Source of the DNA: Xenorhabdus koppenhoeferi
GTDB taxonomy: Bacteria; Pseudomonadota; Gammaproteobacteria; Enterobacterales; Enterobacteriaceae
Assembly: GCF_900116635.1 (NCBI RefSeq)
Contig: NZ_FPBJ01000003.1
Coordinates: 62,001-126,000, forward strand
Direction: 5' to 3'
Length of the DNA stretch: 64,000 bases
The notes below the pieces were generated by a model. The model was not told where the DNA came from. It saw only the letters and a program-made list of their open reading frames with translations, and searched no databases. Below are positions 16,851 through 26,981 of this stretch, one piece after another. A program made the translations under genes and the position numbers. Numbering within the stretch: the first letter of the stretch is position 1; each line of letters opens with the position of its first letter.

Positions 16851-19124
16851 TCACTTTTTTACACACAAAACATGATAAATACCGTTGATGATCTCCGTCC
16901 CTTCCGTTTCATGTTCAAAACCAGGGAATTCGTGATCCCATTTTTGTAATGCATGTAAATAGCCAATCTGTGGACAGGTTTTATCGCCAAATTTTTCCCC
17001 TGACATTAGCATTGGAATTCCGGGGGGGTATGGAATGATGGAGTTTGCTGCAATGCGATGAGTCAGATCATCAATTGCCACCATTTCCACCTTATCAGCC
17101 ACGATTGCCTGATAAGCGGCTCGTGGTGTCATCACCATTTCAGGCAAGCTGGCATAAGCCCGATTCAGTTTTTCGCCCGGGTTATTCTGCCGCAAATAAT
17201 CGAACATCTTGTCGCCCAAATCTTTCAAGCCTAATTGATTGTAAATATCAGGATGCTGTTCCACTAAATCCGGCAATATCTTATTCAAAGGTGTATTCGC
17301 ATCATAATTGTGTTTAAAAGAAAGCAAGGTGTTGAGTAATGTTCCCCACTTTCCTTTGGTAATACCCATTGAGAACAGGAACATAATTTGGAAGTCGGTT
17401 GTACGGGTAGGTACGATCCCGTGCTGGCCCAGCCATGCTGTTACTAATGCTGCCGGTACGCCCTGTTTCAGCAATTTGCCATTCTTGCCCATGCCCGGAG
17501 CCAAGATGCTGACTTTAATCGGATCGAGCATACTCCAGTTATCAGGCAAGTCTTCAAATCCATGCCAGCTGTCCCCCGGGTGCATTACCCAGCAACTTTG
17601 CTCTTGCGCCAGTAAATCCCTGGAAGCATCTTCAAAGGCAACTTTCTTGCCAGTAGCCGGATCGATCACTTGCTCCTGATTCCACGGTTTAAAGAACCAT
17701 CCTCCTTCTTCGCTGAATTCCCTGTTCAAACGTGCCAATGCCTGACGGAAATCTATCGCTTCTTCAATAACTTCCTGCGTCAGAGAATAACCACTATTAC
17801 CCTCCATCATTGAAACGGCGATATCGTTTGAGGCACAAATCGCATACAGGGGAGATGTTGTTGTATGCATCATGTAGGCTTGATTGAATCTTGCAAAATC
17901 AACAGGATTACGTCCATCACGAATATGGATGAAAGAGGCTTGCGATAACGCATTCAGTAATTTGTGAGATGAATGAGTGGCAAAAATTGTCGGCCCAGAA
18001 TGGTCTTTAGGCTCTCCACGCATTGCGTAATGATCATGATAAATCGGGTTAAAACGTGCATAACCATACCATGCTTCATCAAAATGTATCCGATCAACAC
18101 TTTTATCCAGCAATTCCTGAACTTGTTTGGCGTTATAACAGACACCATCGTAAGTACAGTTTGTCACTACGCTATAAACAGGTTTGTGATTAGCTATCTC
18201 CTGAGTCAGTGGATTCTGCTTCAACTTTTTCTGTAGTGTTTTTATCTGCATTTCTTGCGGATAAATAGGGCCGATAATGCCATAGCGGTTACGGCTTGGC
18301 AGCATATAGACGGGTTTTGCCCCTGTCAGGATTAATCCTTGTTCAATGGATTTATGGCAATTGCGGTCAATGACGACAACATTATCTTCGGTCATGCAAG
18401 CCTGCATAATCGTACGGTTAGAACCCGACGTTCCGACTACCACCGAATAAGAATGATCAGCACCAAATACTCTGGCTGCATACCTTTCACTTTCACCAAA
18501 TGCACCGGAATGGTCTAACAGCGATCCCAATGAGGCGCGCTCAATACCCATATCGGTGCGGAAGAGGTTTTCCCCATAATAATCATGATAAAAGCGCCCA
18601 GCCGGTGTTTTATTAAACCCCACCCCACCCTGATGCCCGGGGGCAGCCCAAGAGTATTCATAGGTTCGGCTGTATTTCATCAAGGCAGACATTAAAGGAG
18701 GTAATAATTGTTGGCGATAACGTTTCATGGCTGCAATGGCACGACCGGCAATAAAATCGGCTGAATCTTCCAATATCCATGCAAACTCAGTCAATTGTTC
18801 CAGTAAATCATGATTCAGCAGAAACACCGTTTTTTCTCTATTGCTTAATAAGAAAACCGGGACATTTTCCTGACGCTCAAATAGCTTATTCAATAATCGC
18901 TGTATACTCAGATATAAATCATCATCCATAAGTGCGCAACTGACCATTACGCAATCAAACGGTTCATTGGCTGAAATTATCGTATAGCTATCATCCAGTG
19001 AATCCGCAATAACAACTTCAACATCTTTCTCAATTAATTTATCTGCCAACCTTTGAACCGCATTTTCGATAATGTGACTGTGGTATCGTGTACCTATTTC
19101 ATTTTTTGCTATCAATACTTTCAT
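16851..19124 (-). CDS. adiA: Biodegradative arginine decarboxylase, acid-inducible
   Basis: PLP-dependent enzyme that converts arginine to agmatine plus CO2, consuming a cytoplasmic proton. The 757-residue protein matches the E. coli enzyme along its length. It has an N-terminal wing domain (MKVLIAKNE ...), the core segment TYEYSWAAPGHQGGVGFNKTPAGR, the PLP Lys in FATHSSHKLLNALSQ, and the C-terminal domain ending in GFEHETEGTEIINGIYHVLC. The ATG at 19124 is preferred over upstream in-frame starts because it matches the family N-terminus and has aaggaag about 6 bases before it. It heads a transcript with adiC. Upstream lies an AT-rich region with a strong inverted repeat (19377-19424). Confidence 0.95.
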   Translation of the reverse strand: MKVLIAKNEIGTRYHSHIIENAVQRLADKLIEKDVEVVIADSLDDSYTIISANEPFDCVMVSCALMDDDLYLSIQRLLNKLFERQENVPVFLLSNREKTVFLLNHDLLEQLTEFAWILEDSADFIAGRAIAAMKRYRQQLLPPLMSALMKYSRTYEYSWAAPGHQGGVGFNKTPAGRFYHDYYGENLFRTDMGIERASLGSLLDHSGAFGESERYAARVFGADHSYSVVVGTSGSNRTIMQACMTEDNVVVIDRNCHKSIEQGLILTGAKPVYMLPSRNRYGIIGPIYPQEMQIKTLQKKLKQNPLTQEIANHKPVYSVVTNCTYDGVCYNAKQVQELLDKSVDRIHFDEAWYGYARFNPIYHDHYAMRGEPKDHSGPTIFATHSSHKLLNALSQASFIHIRDGRNPVDFARFNQAYMMHTTTSPLYAICASNDIAVSMMEGNSGYSLTQEVIEEAIDFRQALARLNREFSEEGGWFFKPWNQEQVIDPATGKKVAFEDASRDLLAQEQSCWVMHPGDSWHGFEDLPDNWSMLDPIKVSILAPGMGKNGKLLKQGVPAALVTAWLGQHGIVPTRTTDFQIMFLFSMGITKGKWGTLLNTLLSFKHNYDANTPLNKILPDLVEQHPDIYNQLGLKDLGDKMFDYLRQNNPGEKLNRAYASLPEMVMTPRAAYQAIVADKVEMVAIDDLTHRIAANSIIPYPPGIPMLMSGEKFGDKTCPQIGYLHALQKWDHEFPGFEHETEGTEIINGIYHVLCVKK

Positions 19125-19376
19125 GACACTCTTCCTTACGCTATTTCTATTTGAATTGACAGGAAAATTAAGAATTGCCTGGCAATGGCATAAAATTTTT
19201 GGCGCAAATACTGAATCATGCAATTTCCATTTAAAATTATTCGTTAAAATATAATTTTTAAAATTAAAATCACATCAATCAATATAGTGTCTATTTTAGA
19301 TAGTGCAATTCAGTAAATCCGTGGAGTTCGACCTCACTAAACAGAACAAATGTCATTGATATTAAAATAGCAGGTA

Positions 19377-19424
19377 AAAAAATTAATAACAATTAATTTT
19401 ATAACGAATTGTTATTAATTTTTT
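19377..19424. promoter_or_regulatory. Long AT-rich inverted repeat upstream of adiA
   Basis: AAATTAATAACAATT is mirrored exactly by AATTGTTATTAATTT across a 12-base spacer. It lies in the 409-bp space between adiA (leftward) and a truncated phosphatase gene (rightward), where a regulator binding site or an RNA hairpin would be expected. No known operator is recognised. The rest of this intergenic region is AT-rich without a gene. Confidence 0.4.
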
Positions 19425-19533
19425 AGTTATTTTTCGTTGGATCAATTTGTTTTTTGTATAACAAAATTTTTGTATGATGAGTTACCAGTCTTTTGGTTTA
19501 CTTTAGAGTAAAACTATTTCTCAGGGATACACC

Positions 19534-19676
19534 ATGCGCATAATTGCCATACGACATGCTGAAACTCAGTTGAATCTTGAGGGCGCTACTTTGCAAACCT
19601 TAATATGTAAATCCAAGAAAATTAAAAGGGGGCGAACTGCGCGAAGAGACAAGAAGATATGCTTATCAATTCAATG
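19534..19676 (+). pseudogene. 5' fragment of a histidine-phosphatase (phosphoglycerate mutase-like) gene
   Basis: Starts MRIIAIRHAETQLNLEG, the classic RHxE catalytic motif at the N-terminus of the histidine phosphatase superfamily, with a ribosome site (aggga) upstream. The similarity ends after about 20-25 codons and the frame runs into an ERIC element at 19677. The remaining family length (about 200 residues) is missing. Upstream there is a perfect dyad TTTACTTTAGAGTAAA (19497-19512), which may be the old promoter or operator. Confidence 0.55.
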
Positions 19677-19804
19677 TATAACACTTCGTCTTTCAAACTG
19701 CCTCTTTGTTGGCTGCGCTCGCTCACCCCGGTCGCATAGTTATCTATGCTCCCAGGGATTTGCTCTCTTGCCGTCGCGATGCAACTTGAAATGCATTGGG
19801 TATA
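19677..19804. repeat. ERIC element, full length
   Basis: 128 bp from tataacacttcgtctttc to gcattgggtata, with the core ttggctgcgctcgctcacccc. It separates the phosphatase fragment from the NSS transporter 3' end. Confidence 0.9.
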
Positions 19805-19854
19805 TCAGCTTATCTGTTGATTCTTATAGAGAAGCTGATACATTTACAACAAAA

Positions 19855-21168
19855 TCAGATCAATCCATGTACCAAAATAATACCGATACAAACCGGGCCA
19901 ATATATCTCCATATAAGCAATAAACATTTGCGTTTTAATCGTGACATATTATCAGGCATTAATGAAATAGCTTTACTTGACCAACCAAAAATCAAACAAA
20001 TTATAATTCCAAACAACGGCATCAGAATATTTGATGTAATGAAATCCAATATATCAAAAATATTTTTCCCACCTATCGATAAAAAACTTAACTTACCAAA
20101 GGATAAAGAGACAGGAATCCCCATTAACATAATAGATAATGTAACAATCAAGCCAGCTTTACGTCGAGACCAATGAAATCGAGACTGTATATAAGCAACA
20201 ATATGCTCAAGCAATGAAATCGATGAAGTCAATGCGGCCATCAGTAATAATGTAAAAAAAGTAATTGCCCAAATAGTACCTCCAGGCAAATGAGCAAAAT
20301 AAATGGGCATCGTCATGAATGTTAAACCCGGGCCTGCATTGGGTTCTAATCCAGCAGAAGTTAAAGCAGGAAAAATCATCAGACCGGCTAATATACATAC
20401 AAGACATGATAATATCACTACCCAAATACTAGAGCGACCAATCCCTTTATTACTTGGTAAATAGGCACTATAAGTAACATGTATTCCCAGACCGATAGAC
20501 AAGGAAAAAAATGCCAGCCCTAATGCGTCTAAAATTCCTTTACCTGTCAGACCAGAAAAGTCAGGATATAAAAACATTTTCAATCCTGCAGATGAACCAG
20601 GTAAACGAATCCCAATAATTATTAAAACTACCATGATCACAATAAGGAGTGGCATCATGATCTTCCCTGCTTTTTCAAGGCCTTTTTGCACTCCAGCTAA
20701 AACTACAATGCAAGTTAAACTTGCAAAGACTAAATGTGCAATTATCGGCCACCAGGGGTTACTGATGAAGTTATTAAAAATAACAGTCAGCTGATTACTG
20801 TCCGTTATATTCAATTTCCCAATTGCTGCCATTGAGACATAACCAATCGTCCATCCACCAACTACACTATAAAAACTGTAAATACACCATGAACTGAAAA
20901 TTCCGATAAAACCAATAAATCCCCAATTCTTACCTAATAACTTCTTAAACGCATTTACAGCACTTTCGCCGGTACTACTTCCCAGTAAATTTTCAGCCAT
21001 CAATACAGCTAATCCAATGATGAAACTGAACAATAAAAAGACTAAAAGGAATGCACCACCGCCATTTGTTGCAGTAACATAAGAGAATTTCCATATAGCC
21101 CCAATACCAACAGCTGAACCTGCTGCCGCTAATACGTGACCAAAACGAGAAGTCCATTGTTGACTCAC
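19855..21168 (-). CDS. Sodium-dependent transporter of the NSS (SNF) family
   Basis: A 437-residue inner-membrane Na+ symporter of the neurotransmitter:sodium symporter family, typical for uptake of an amino acid or related amine. The N-terminal segment WTSRFGHVLAAAGSAVGIGAIWKF is the family Na+/substrate signature, followed by TNGGGAFL and about 11-12 hydrophobic helices (GWTIGYVSMA, LGIHVTYSAYLP, ALTSSISLLEHIVAY). The GTG start is supported by aaggagg 5 bases upstream. Substrate is not predictable from sequence; tryptophan- and tyrosine-type transporters are in this family. It is a single gene, followed by an ERIC copy. Confidence 0.88.
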   Translation of the reverse strand: MSQQWTSRFGHVLAAAGSAVGIGAIWKFSYVTATNGGGAFLLVFLLFSFIIGLAVLMAENLLGSSTGESAVNAFKKLLGKNWGFIGFIGIFSSWCIYSFYSVVGGWTIGYVSMAAIGKLNITDSNQLTVIFNNFISNPWWPIIAHLVFASLTCIVVLAGVQKGLEKAGKIMMPLLIVIMVVLIIIGIRLPGSSAGLKMFLYPDFSGLTGKGILDALGLAFFSLSIGLGIHVTYSAYLPSNKGIGRSSIWVVILSCLVCILAGLMIFPALTSAGLEPNAGPGLTFMTMPIYFAHLPGGTIWAITFFTLLLMAALTSSISLLEHIVAYIQSRFHWSRRKAGLIVTLSIMLMGIPVSLSFGKLSFLSIGGKNIFDILDFITSNILMPLFGIIICLIFGWSSKAISLMPDNMSRLKRKCLLLIWRYIGPVCIGIILVHGLI

Positions 21169-21568
21169 ACTAACCTCCTTATCGCTAAGGCGTTAACATG
21201 TGTATTTGGATGCACAGAACAACCAATTTCTTGACTGAGGATATAAGATAATAGAATGCTGGATATAATAAAAAATGTCACAAGGAACTCCGGTTAAAAA
21301 ACAGTTCCACCAGCAAGATAGATAAGCCACCTAACTGGTGGCTTCATAAGAAAAACAGATAAACGCAGCCACCTATTCGGATAGGGATAGTAGGCTTAGT
21401 AGAAGATTTACAATTGCGTTCATAGCTCTACTCTAGATGTTCATCATTTAATCGTAACTTTCAATGGCGTTAATCAAATCGCCGAACGCTTAACAAGCTG
21501 CCATTGTATACCATAGAAGATAGTGATTTTAAATAATAACCTATAAAAAAATTAACTGGTTATTCATA
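21169..21568. other. Intergenic region upstream of the NSS transporter
   Basis: No gene is seen. A small hairpin (AAGCCACC / GGTGGCTT, 21324-21344) could be a terminator of a lost gene. The rest is AT-rich and must hold the transporter promoter near its right-hand start. Confidence 0.4.
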
Positions 21569-21598
21569 AAGACCCGCAATGATCATTGCGGGTCTTGC
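21569..21598 (-). terminator. Perfect palindromic terminator after a gene fragment
   Basis: AAGACCCGCAATGA and its exact complement meet with almost no loop, and a short T stretch follows on the minus strand. It lies 15 bases beyond the stop of the fragment at 21613 and marks a genuine 3' end. Confidence 0.6.
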
Positions 21599-21612
21599 TA
21601 TCAATTAATCGA

Positions 21613-21804
21613 TCAATGCCAATTGGCAACCAATATCGGTTGCAGCTGCTGTTTCTCTACGTCACCGAGCATTGCAGTAGCAGGCTCTGGTGGCGCAAAC
21701 GCGGCCAATAATGATTTAACACCCGTGGAATATGAAATGGCCTTCGTAAAAGTGTCCGATTTTCCTTGAGCAGAACAGTAAGAGCCAGTGCACAACAGCA
21801 TCAC
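21613..21804 (-). pseudogene. C-terminal fragment of an unrecognised gene fused to IS DNA
   Basis: An open frame of about 60 codons ends with KQQLQPILVANWH and is followed by a strong terminator, as expected for the real end of a gene. The upstream part of the frame runs into IS982-derived sequence and overlaps the transposase remnant, so the 5' part of the gene was lost by IS-associated deletion. The peptide contains a Pro/Glu-rich turn (AAFAPPEPATAML). I do not recognise the family. Confidence 0.4.
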
Positions 21805-22234
21805 AATGTGGATTTTCTTTACTGACGTTACTATGGAGAAGTACTTGAGGTTTTCCTTTTAATTGAGTCAAATAACTACATAGCGGAGCCAAAACGGAAG
21901 GGGCGACACTGACGAAGCGGGTATAACTGAGTAAAGTGGGGAAATCCTGATGGTGATATTCCCAGAGGAACTCCAGATAGAAGGCTTTAAAATGACGGTA
22001 ATGTGACAGATGAAAGAGGATCAAAATAGTCATAATTTCACTGGGATACATATGACTTTGCCTGCGGCGCAGACGTTGTCCGTTATCAAGACAAAATTGC
22101 GTCCATTTTGGGATGAAAAATGGCAAAAATCATCGACATCATGGCCTGTTCCTCCCTGGAATTATTTCGGCGAGCACCAAAACATTGCTTCTGGAACAGG
22201 CTTCTCGTCAACTTCTTATACAGAATTCGGGTTC
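21805..22234 (-). mobile_element. IS982-family insertion sequence remnant (left end plus N-terminal transposase)
   Basis: The minus strand encodes the N-terminal third of an IS982 transposase in two frames: VDDFC, then FIPKWTQFCLDNGQRLRRRQ, SEIMTILILFHLSHYRHFKAFYLEF, FPTLLSYTRFV. A one-base shift separates VDDFC from FIPKW, about 24 bases near the start codon are deleted, and the catalytic C-terminal part and right end are missing. The 22141-22234 stretch is the IS left end with the transposase ribosome site (ggaggaacaggcc). It is repeated at 33079-33171, where the transposase start MNKLVEIF is preserved. The end lies just before the holin gene. Confidence 0.7.
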
Positions 22235-22250
22235 AATTATGGAGTTAATG

Positions 22251-22583
22251 ATGAAAGGACATCTTGACTTGTGGGTCGATGTACTGAACAGTCTGAGAAA
22301 CGCATGGCCACAGATATCCGGTTCTATTCTGGCCATAATGATTTGTTATGGCCGATTGATTTATGACGGTGTAGAGCGGAAAAATCGCTGGGTAGAACCG
22401 CTACTGTGTGGCGCACTGTCGTGGGGATTTTCCAGCGCACTGGAACTCTTTGGTATTCCAGGCAGTGTTTCACCTGCGCTTGGCGGTGCCGTCGGTTTTA
22501 TTGGTGTGGAAAAGATTCGAGAATTTGCGAGCCGCGCAATCAATAAACGTTTAGGAGAATGTAATGACAAGAGGGATTCGTAA
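22251..22583 (+). CDS. Phage-type holin
   Basis: A 110-residue membrane protein with three hydrophobic segments (ISGSILAIMICYG, PLLCGALSWGFSSALELFG, SPALGGAVGFIGV), the layout of class I lambda/HP1-group phage holins. It would permeabilise the inner membrane to let a lysin reach the wall. A ggag site sits 6 bases before the chosen ATG (a second ATG is one codon upstream). The stop overlaps the next gene by 20 bases, so the two are translationally coupled. No other phage genes flank it; the IS982 left end begins 17 bp upstream, so the original promoter has probably been displaced. Confidence 0.75.
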   Translation: MKGHLDLWVDVLNSLRNAWPQISGSILAIMICYGRLIYDGVERKNRWVEPLLCGALSWGFSSALELFGIPGSVSPALGGAVGFIGVEKIREFASRAINKRLGECNDKRDS

Positions 22584-22959
22584 TCACAATCCGGGCAATA
22601 TCCGCCACGGTGATAAATGGCAGGGTTTGCGTGATACGCAGACAGACAAATCATTTTGTCAGTTTGTGACTCCAGAATACGGCATACGGGCAATGCTGAA
22701 AATTCTGCGTAATTATGAACTCAAATACGGGGATAACACGATTTACCAGTTTATTTCCCGTTGGGCACCACCCAATGAAAATGATACTCAGGGTTATATT
22801 GCTTATGTTTGTAAAGCGGTCGGCGTCGCCAGCAACACTGTAATCGATATGGAAAATGTTGCCACAATGAACCTTTTAGTTAAAGCCATCATTAAAATGG
22901 AAAACGGTCAGCAACCTTATTCCGATGAAATCTTTAAGCAGGCATTTGAATTGTTATAA
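22564..22959 (+). CDS. Phage-type lysin / virion-like muramidase
   Basis: A 131-residue protein that begins TRGIRNHNPGNIRHGDKWQGL, the signature of the phage P5-like structural/lysin family (R-G-I-R-N-N-N-P-G-N-I-R), and continues with FVTPEYGIRAMLKILRNYE and ISRWAPPNENDTQGYIAYV. Family members are proposed to cleave peptidoglycan or to be virion-associated. It overlaps the holin gene, forming a two-gene lysis cassette, with a terminator right after. Similar orphan holin-lysin pairs accompany toxin or bacteriocin loci in this group, which is a context inference. Confidence 0.75.
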   Translation: MTRGIRNHNPGNIRHGDKWQGLRDTQTDKSFCQFVTPEYGIRAMLKILRNYELKYGDNTIYQFISRWAPPNENDTQGYIAYVCKAVGVASNTVIDMENVATMNLLVKAIIKMENGQQPYSDEIFKQAFELL

Positions 22960-22976
22960 AGCCCGGTTTGAATATA

Positions 22977-23006
22977 ACCACCGCCAGAAAAATGACGGTG
23001 GTTTTT
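22977..23006 (+). terminator. Rho-independent terminator after the lysis cassette
   Basis: AACCACCG pairs with CGGTGGTT around a short loop and is followed by TTTTT, 18 bases beyond the lysin stop. Confidence 0.85.
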
Positions 23007-23204
23007 AAATGAATTATTACAATCCATTCCAATCAATTATTCAGCAATAACAATCTTATCCCGGAAGGGAATAACCCCAGTATGTTTCCCACTCTCTCCT
23101 GCCAAAATGGTACTTAGATCACAGTTACCACCATATATCAGCCACCAATTGTCAAATTTGCGGTACAACGACTCCCGATGCCACTATTTGGCATTGGGTT
23201 TTGA

Positions 23205-24362
<1,158 letters not shown>

Positions 24363-24464
24363 TCCAATCTCTATTGAAGAGAGCAAACCATGTTGCAAGC
24401 CAACACGGTATATGTGACAAATCATCGAACATCCATTACAGAAAATCACGTAAGGACGAAAATA

Positions 24465-25295
24465 ATGGAAAGAATCGAACACTACGCTAGTTTTGGTGGA
24501 TGGCAGGATGTTTATCAACACACTTCAAAGATTTTGAACTGCCAAATGCGCTTTTCAATTTTCCTGCCTCCCCAAATAACAGAAAGAAAATTACCCGTAC
24601 TATATTGGCTCTCGGGATTGACCTGCACAGAACAGAATTTCACGACAAAAGCAGGTGCTCAACGTTACGCTGCTGAACATGGCATCGTTATTGTTGCTCC
24701 AGATACCAGCCCACGCGGTGATGATGTCGCTGATGACCCTGCGTTTGATCTTGGAAAAGGTGCCAGTTTTTACCTCAACGCCTCGGAGCAACCCTGGGCT
24801 ACCCATTATCGTATGTACGATTATATTGTTTCGGAATTGCCTGAATTAATAGAAGCACATTTTGCAGTGACTGATATCCGTTCGATCAGCGGGCACTCAA
24901 TGGGAGGCCATGGTGCAATGATTATCGCATTAAAAAATCCGGGACGTTATTGCAGCGTATCCGCATTTTCTCCCATTGTTGCCCCCTCTCAGGTTCCGTG
25001 GGGAACAAAAGCATTTTCCACTTATCTTGGCGAAGACATTAATAAATGGAAGCAATATGACACAGTGGAGTTGATCAAACATGCGCAAGAACAGCTCCCC
25101 ATTCTGATTGATCAGGGACTCAGTGATAACTTTCTGGATAGCCAGTTACGCCCTGACTTATTGCTGGAAGTCTGTAATGCAATCAATTACCCAGTGACTA
25201 TAAATTTTCGTCAGGAGTATGATCACAGCTATTACTTTATCTCCAGTTTCATCAAAGATCACATTGCCTATCATGCACAGGCAATGCAAAGCTGA
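24465..25295 (+). CDS. frmB: S-formylglutathione hydrolase
   Basis: Serine esterase of the alpha/beta-hydrolase (esterase D) family that releases formate and glutathione from S-formylglutathione, completing formaldehyde detoxification with FrmA. Visible are the start [17 protein letters not shown], the cysteine-containing [11 protein letters not shown], the nucleophile elbow [12 protein letters not shown] (Ser), the Asp in DQGLSDNFL, and the catalytic His in EYDHSYYF. The ATG at 24465 is chosen over upstream ATGs because it matches the family N-terminus and has aagga upstream. 276 residues, normal family length. Confidence 0.95.
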   Translation: MERIEHYASFGGWQDVYQHTSKILNCQMRFSIFLPPQITERKLPVLYWLSGLTCTEQNFTTKAGAQRYAAEHGIVIVAPDTSPRGDDVADDPAFDLGKGASFYLNASEQPWATHYRMYDYIVSELPELIEAHFAVTDIRSISGHSMGGHGAMIIALKNPGRYCSVSAFSPIVAPSQVPWGTKAFSTYLGEDINKWKQYDTVELIKHAQEQLPILIDQGLSDNFLDSQLRPDLLLEVCNAINYPVTINFRQEYDHSYYFISSFIKDHIAYHAQAMQS

Positions 25296-25414
25296 GTTGA
25301 AATGCCGCAAATACCCATGCATGCGCACTTCTTTCTTTAACTTACACCTGCTTGGCCGCCGGGGATTGTAGTGCTCAATGAATCGCGGCCTCTCGGTTAA
25401 CGGAAGCGAACCAC

Positions 25415-26956
25415 TCAGAATGAAATCATATCTGCCGGGTTAAGTGTGCTTATCACTCCCAGAGCACCTTTAATCAATGGAAGAGCTACCGGTGAGAGAT
25501 AGGAACCCAGAGGAATACTTGCATGATCGATGTGAGTAAGCATAGTAAAGTCGTGGTTGCGTCCGGTGAGATCGTCGCTGATGGCTTTGCCAATACGCAC
25601 CGTTTGTGCCACTCCATGACCACTCCAGCCATGCACCATATACACAGGGACGTTGCCATCGCTTTTGCGGACATCAGTGGCTCCGTTCAGAGTCAGGTCG
25701 CTGATCCCGCTCCAGGAATATTCCAGTTCGGGTTTTGCCAGATTCGGGAATACTGTTTTGATACGATCAAGCAAATAATTGTTCACATCACGCGGTGACC
25801 AGGAATTGCCAGTACCCTGTCCACCAAACAACAGGCGATTGTCGCGCACCGCGCGATAATAGTCTATTTGTAACTGTGTATCGTAGACTGGCAGATCTGA
25901 CGGGATCAGTTCTTTGATATCCACCGTCAACGGCGAAGTTACCGCCACATAGGAGAAAAAAGGCACTGTAGTAGAAAAACCGAAAATAAACTTATCGGTG
26001 GAGCCATGCACCCCCAGTACCACGGCTTTACTCGCCCTGATAACTCCCCGCTCAGTTTCTATGATCGTACTGCTGGCATCCTGCCTGATACTCTTCACTT
26101 TCGTATTGTCATAAACTCGTCCATCCAGTCTGGCAAAACCATAAACCAGACCTCGCAGCAGTGCCAGAGGCTGAACCTGTCCGCCGATGCTGTCGATATT
26201 GGCCCCATGATAAATACTCGAATGCACATACTGTTCCTGCAATTCGTGTGGCCCAATGACCTTCACCGCCGTATCTCCCAGATGACGCCGGGCATCAGCA
26301 TCAGCCACCAATGATCCCATATGACCCGGGTGTATCGCTGCAGTAATATGACCATATTTGCGGTCACATTCAAAACCATAACGCTCCTGGAGTTCATCCA
26401 CAAGACTCATCGCTTCAACCGATGCAAAACGCCACAAACGTTTGGCTTCATCCGATGAAAATTTTTCCAGTATAGTTTCAGCGCCCCAGCGGGCAATTCC
26501 GGGGGTCATCTGCCCTCCATTACGGCCAGAGGCTCCCGAACCAATGTTATCTTTTTCAACCAGAATCACATCCACGCCCGCTTCTGCAAGATGCAGCGCA
26601 GTGGAAGCACCCAGCAATCCACCGCCAATGACGACAACCTCACAAGTCTGGTCTCCAGAAAAGCGTCTAAAAGCCGGCCAATCGGCCAGAGAGGCCTCAT
26701 AGTAGTTTGCTGGCATGGCGTTGACAGCCGCGTCTCGATGCCAGTTCCAGATGCGCGGATCCAATCCCAATCGGCTGGTTCTGTACTGTGAATCCTGCAA
26801 TAGCGTCGGTCGGAGTGAGTCAATATTGACGACCGGAGCATCGACCGCAGTTAAGGCCCGGGCAAGCAAAGATGTGGTGGGAAGGATAGATGAAAGTACT
26901 CCCGCCCCAGCGAGGGTCGCGGCAGTTGAGATAAAATCTCTTCTGTTCATTGCCAT
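25415..26956 (-). CDS. Tat-exported FAD-dependent amine oxidase (DAO/PuuB-like)
   Basis: A 513-residue FAD oxidoreductase of the DAO superfamily. Residues 4-35 form a twin-arginine signal (MNRRDFISTAATLAGAGVLSS), so the protein should be folded with FAD and then exported. The FAD-binding Rossmann motif VVVIGGGLLGASTALHLAEAGVDVILVEKD is near residue 108, followed by GSGASGRNGGQMTPG, a segment shared with gamma-glutamylputrescine oxidase (PuuB) and related amine oxidases. The C-terminal FAD segment is VHGWSGHGVAQT. A ribosome site (aaggag) is 7 bases before the first ATG. In the operon it is the last gene and could supply aldehyde to the aldehyde dehydrogenase. Substrate is inferred only; PuuB itself has no export signal. 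Confidence 0.78.
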   Translation of the reverse strand: MAMNRRDFISTAATLAGAGVLSSILPTTSLLARALTAVDAPVVNIDSLRPTLLQDSQYRTSRLGLDPRIWNWHRDAAVNAMPANYYEASLADWPAFRRFSGDQTCEVVVIGGGLLGASTALHLAEAGVDVILVEKDNIGSGASGRNGGQMTPGIARWGAETILEKFSSDEAKRLWRFASVEAMSLVDELQERYGFECDRKYGHITAAIHPGHMGSLVADADARRHLGDTAVKVIGPHELQEQYVHSSIYHGANIDSIGGQVQPLALLRGLVYGFARLDGRVYDNTKVKSIRQDASSTIIETERGVIRASKAVVLGVHGSTDKFIFGFSTTVPFFSYVAVTSPLTVDIKELIPSDLPVYDTQLQIDYYRAVRDNRLLFGGQGTGNSWSPRDVNNYLLDRIKTVFPNLAKPELEYSWSGISDLTLNGATDVRKSDGNVPVYMVHGWSGHGVAQTVRIGKAISDDLTGRNHDFTMLTHIDHASIPLGSYLSPVALPLIKGALGVISTLNPADMISF

Positions 26957-26981
26957 TTCAGCACTCCTTTATGACCGGAAA

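Noticed and set aside
22113..22250. N-terminal extension of the holin ORF
   Set aside because: The extension is IS982 end DNA; a ribosome site and family length support the start at 22251.
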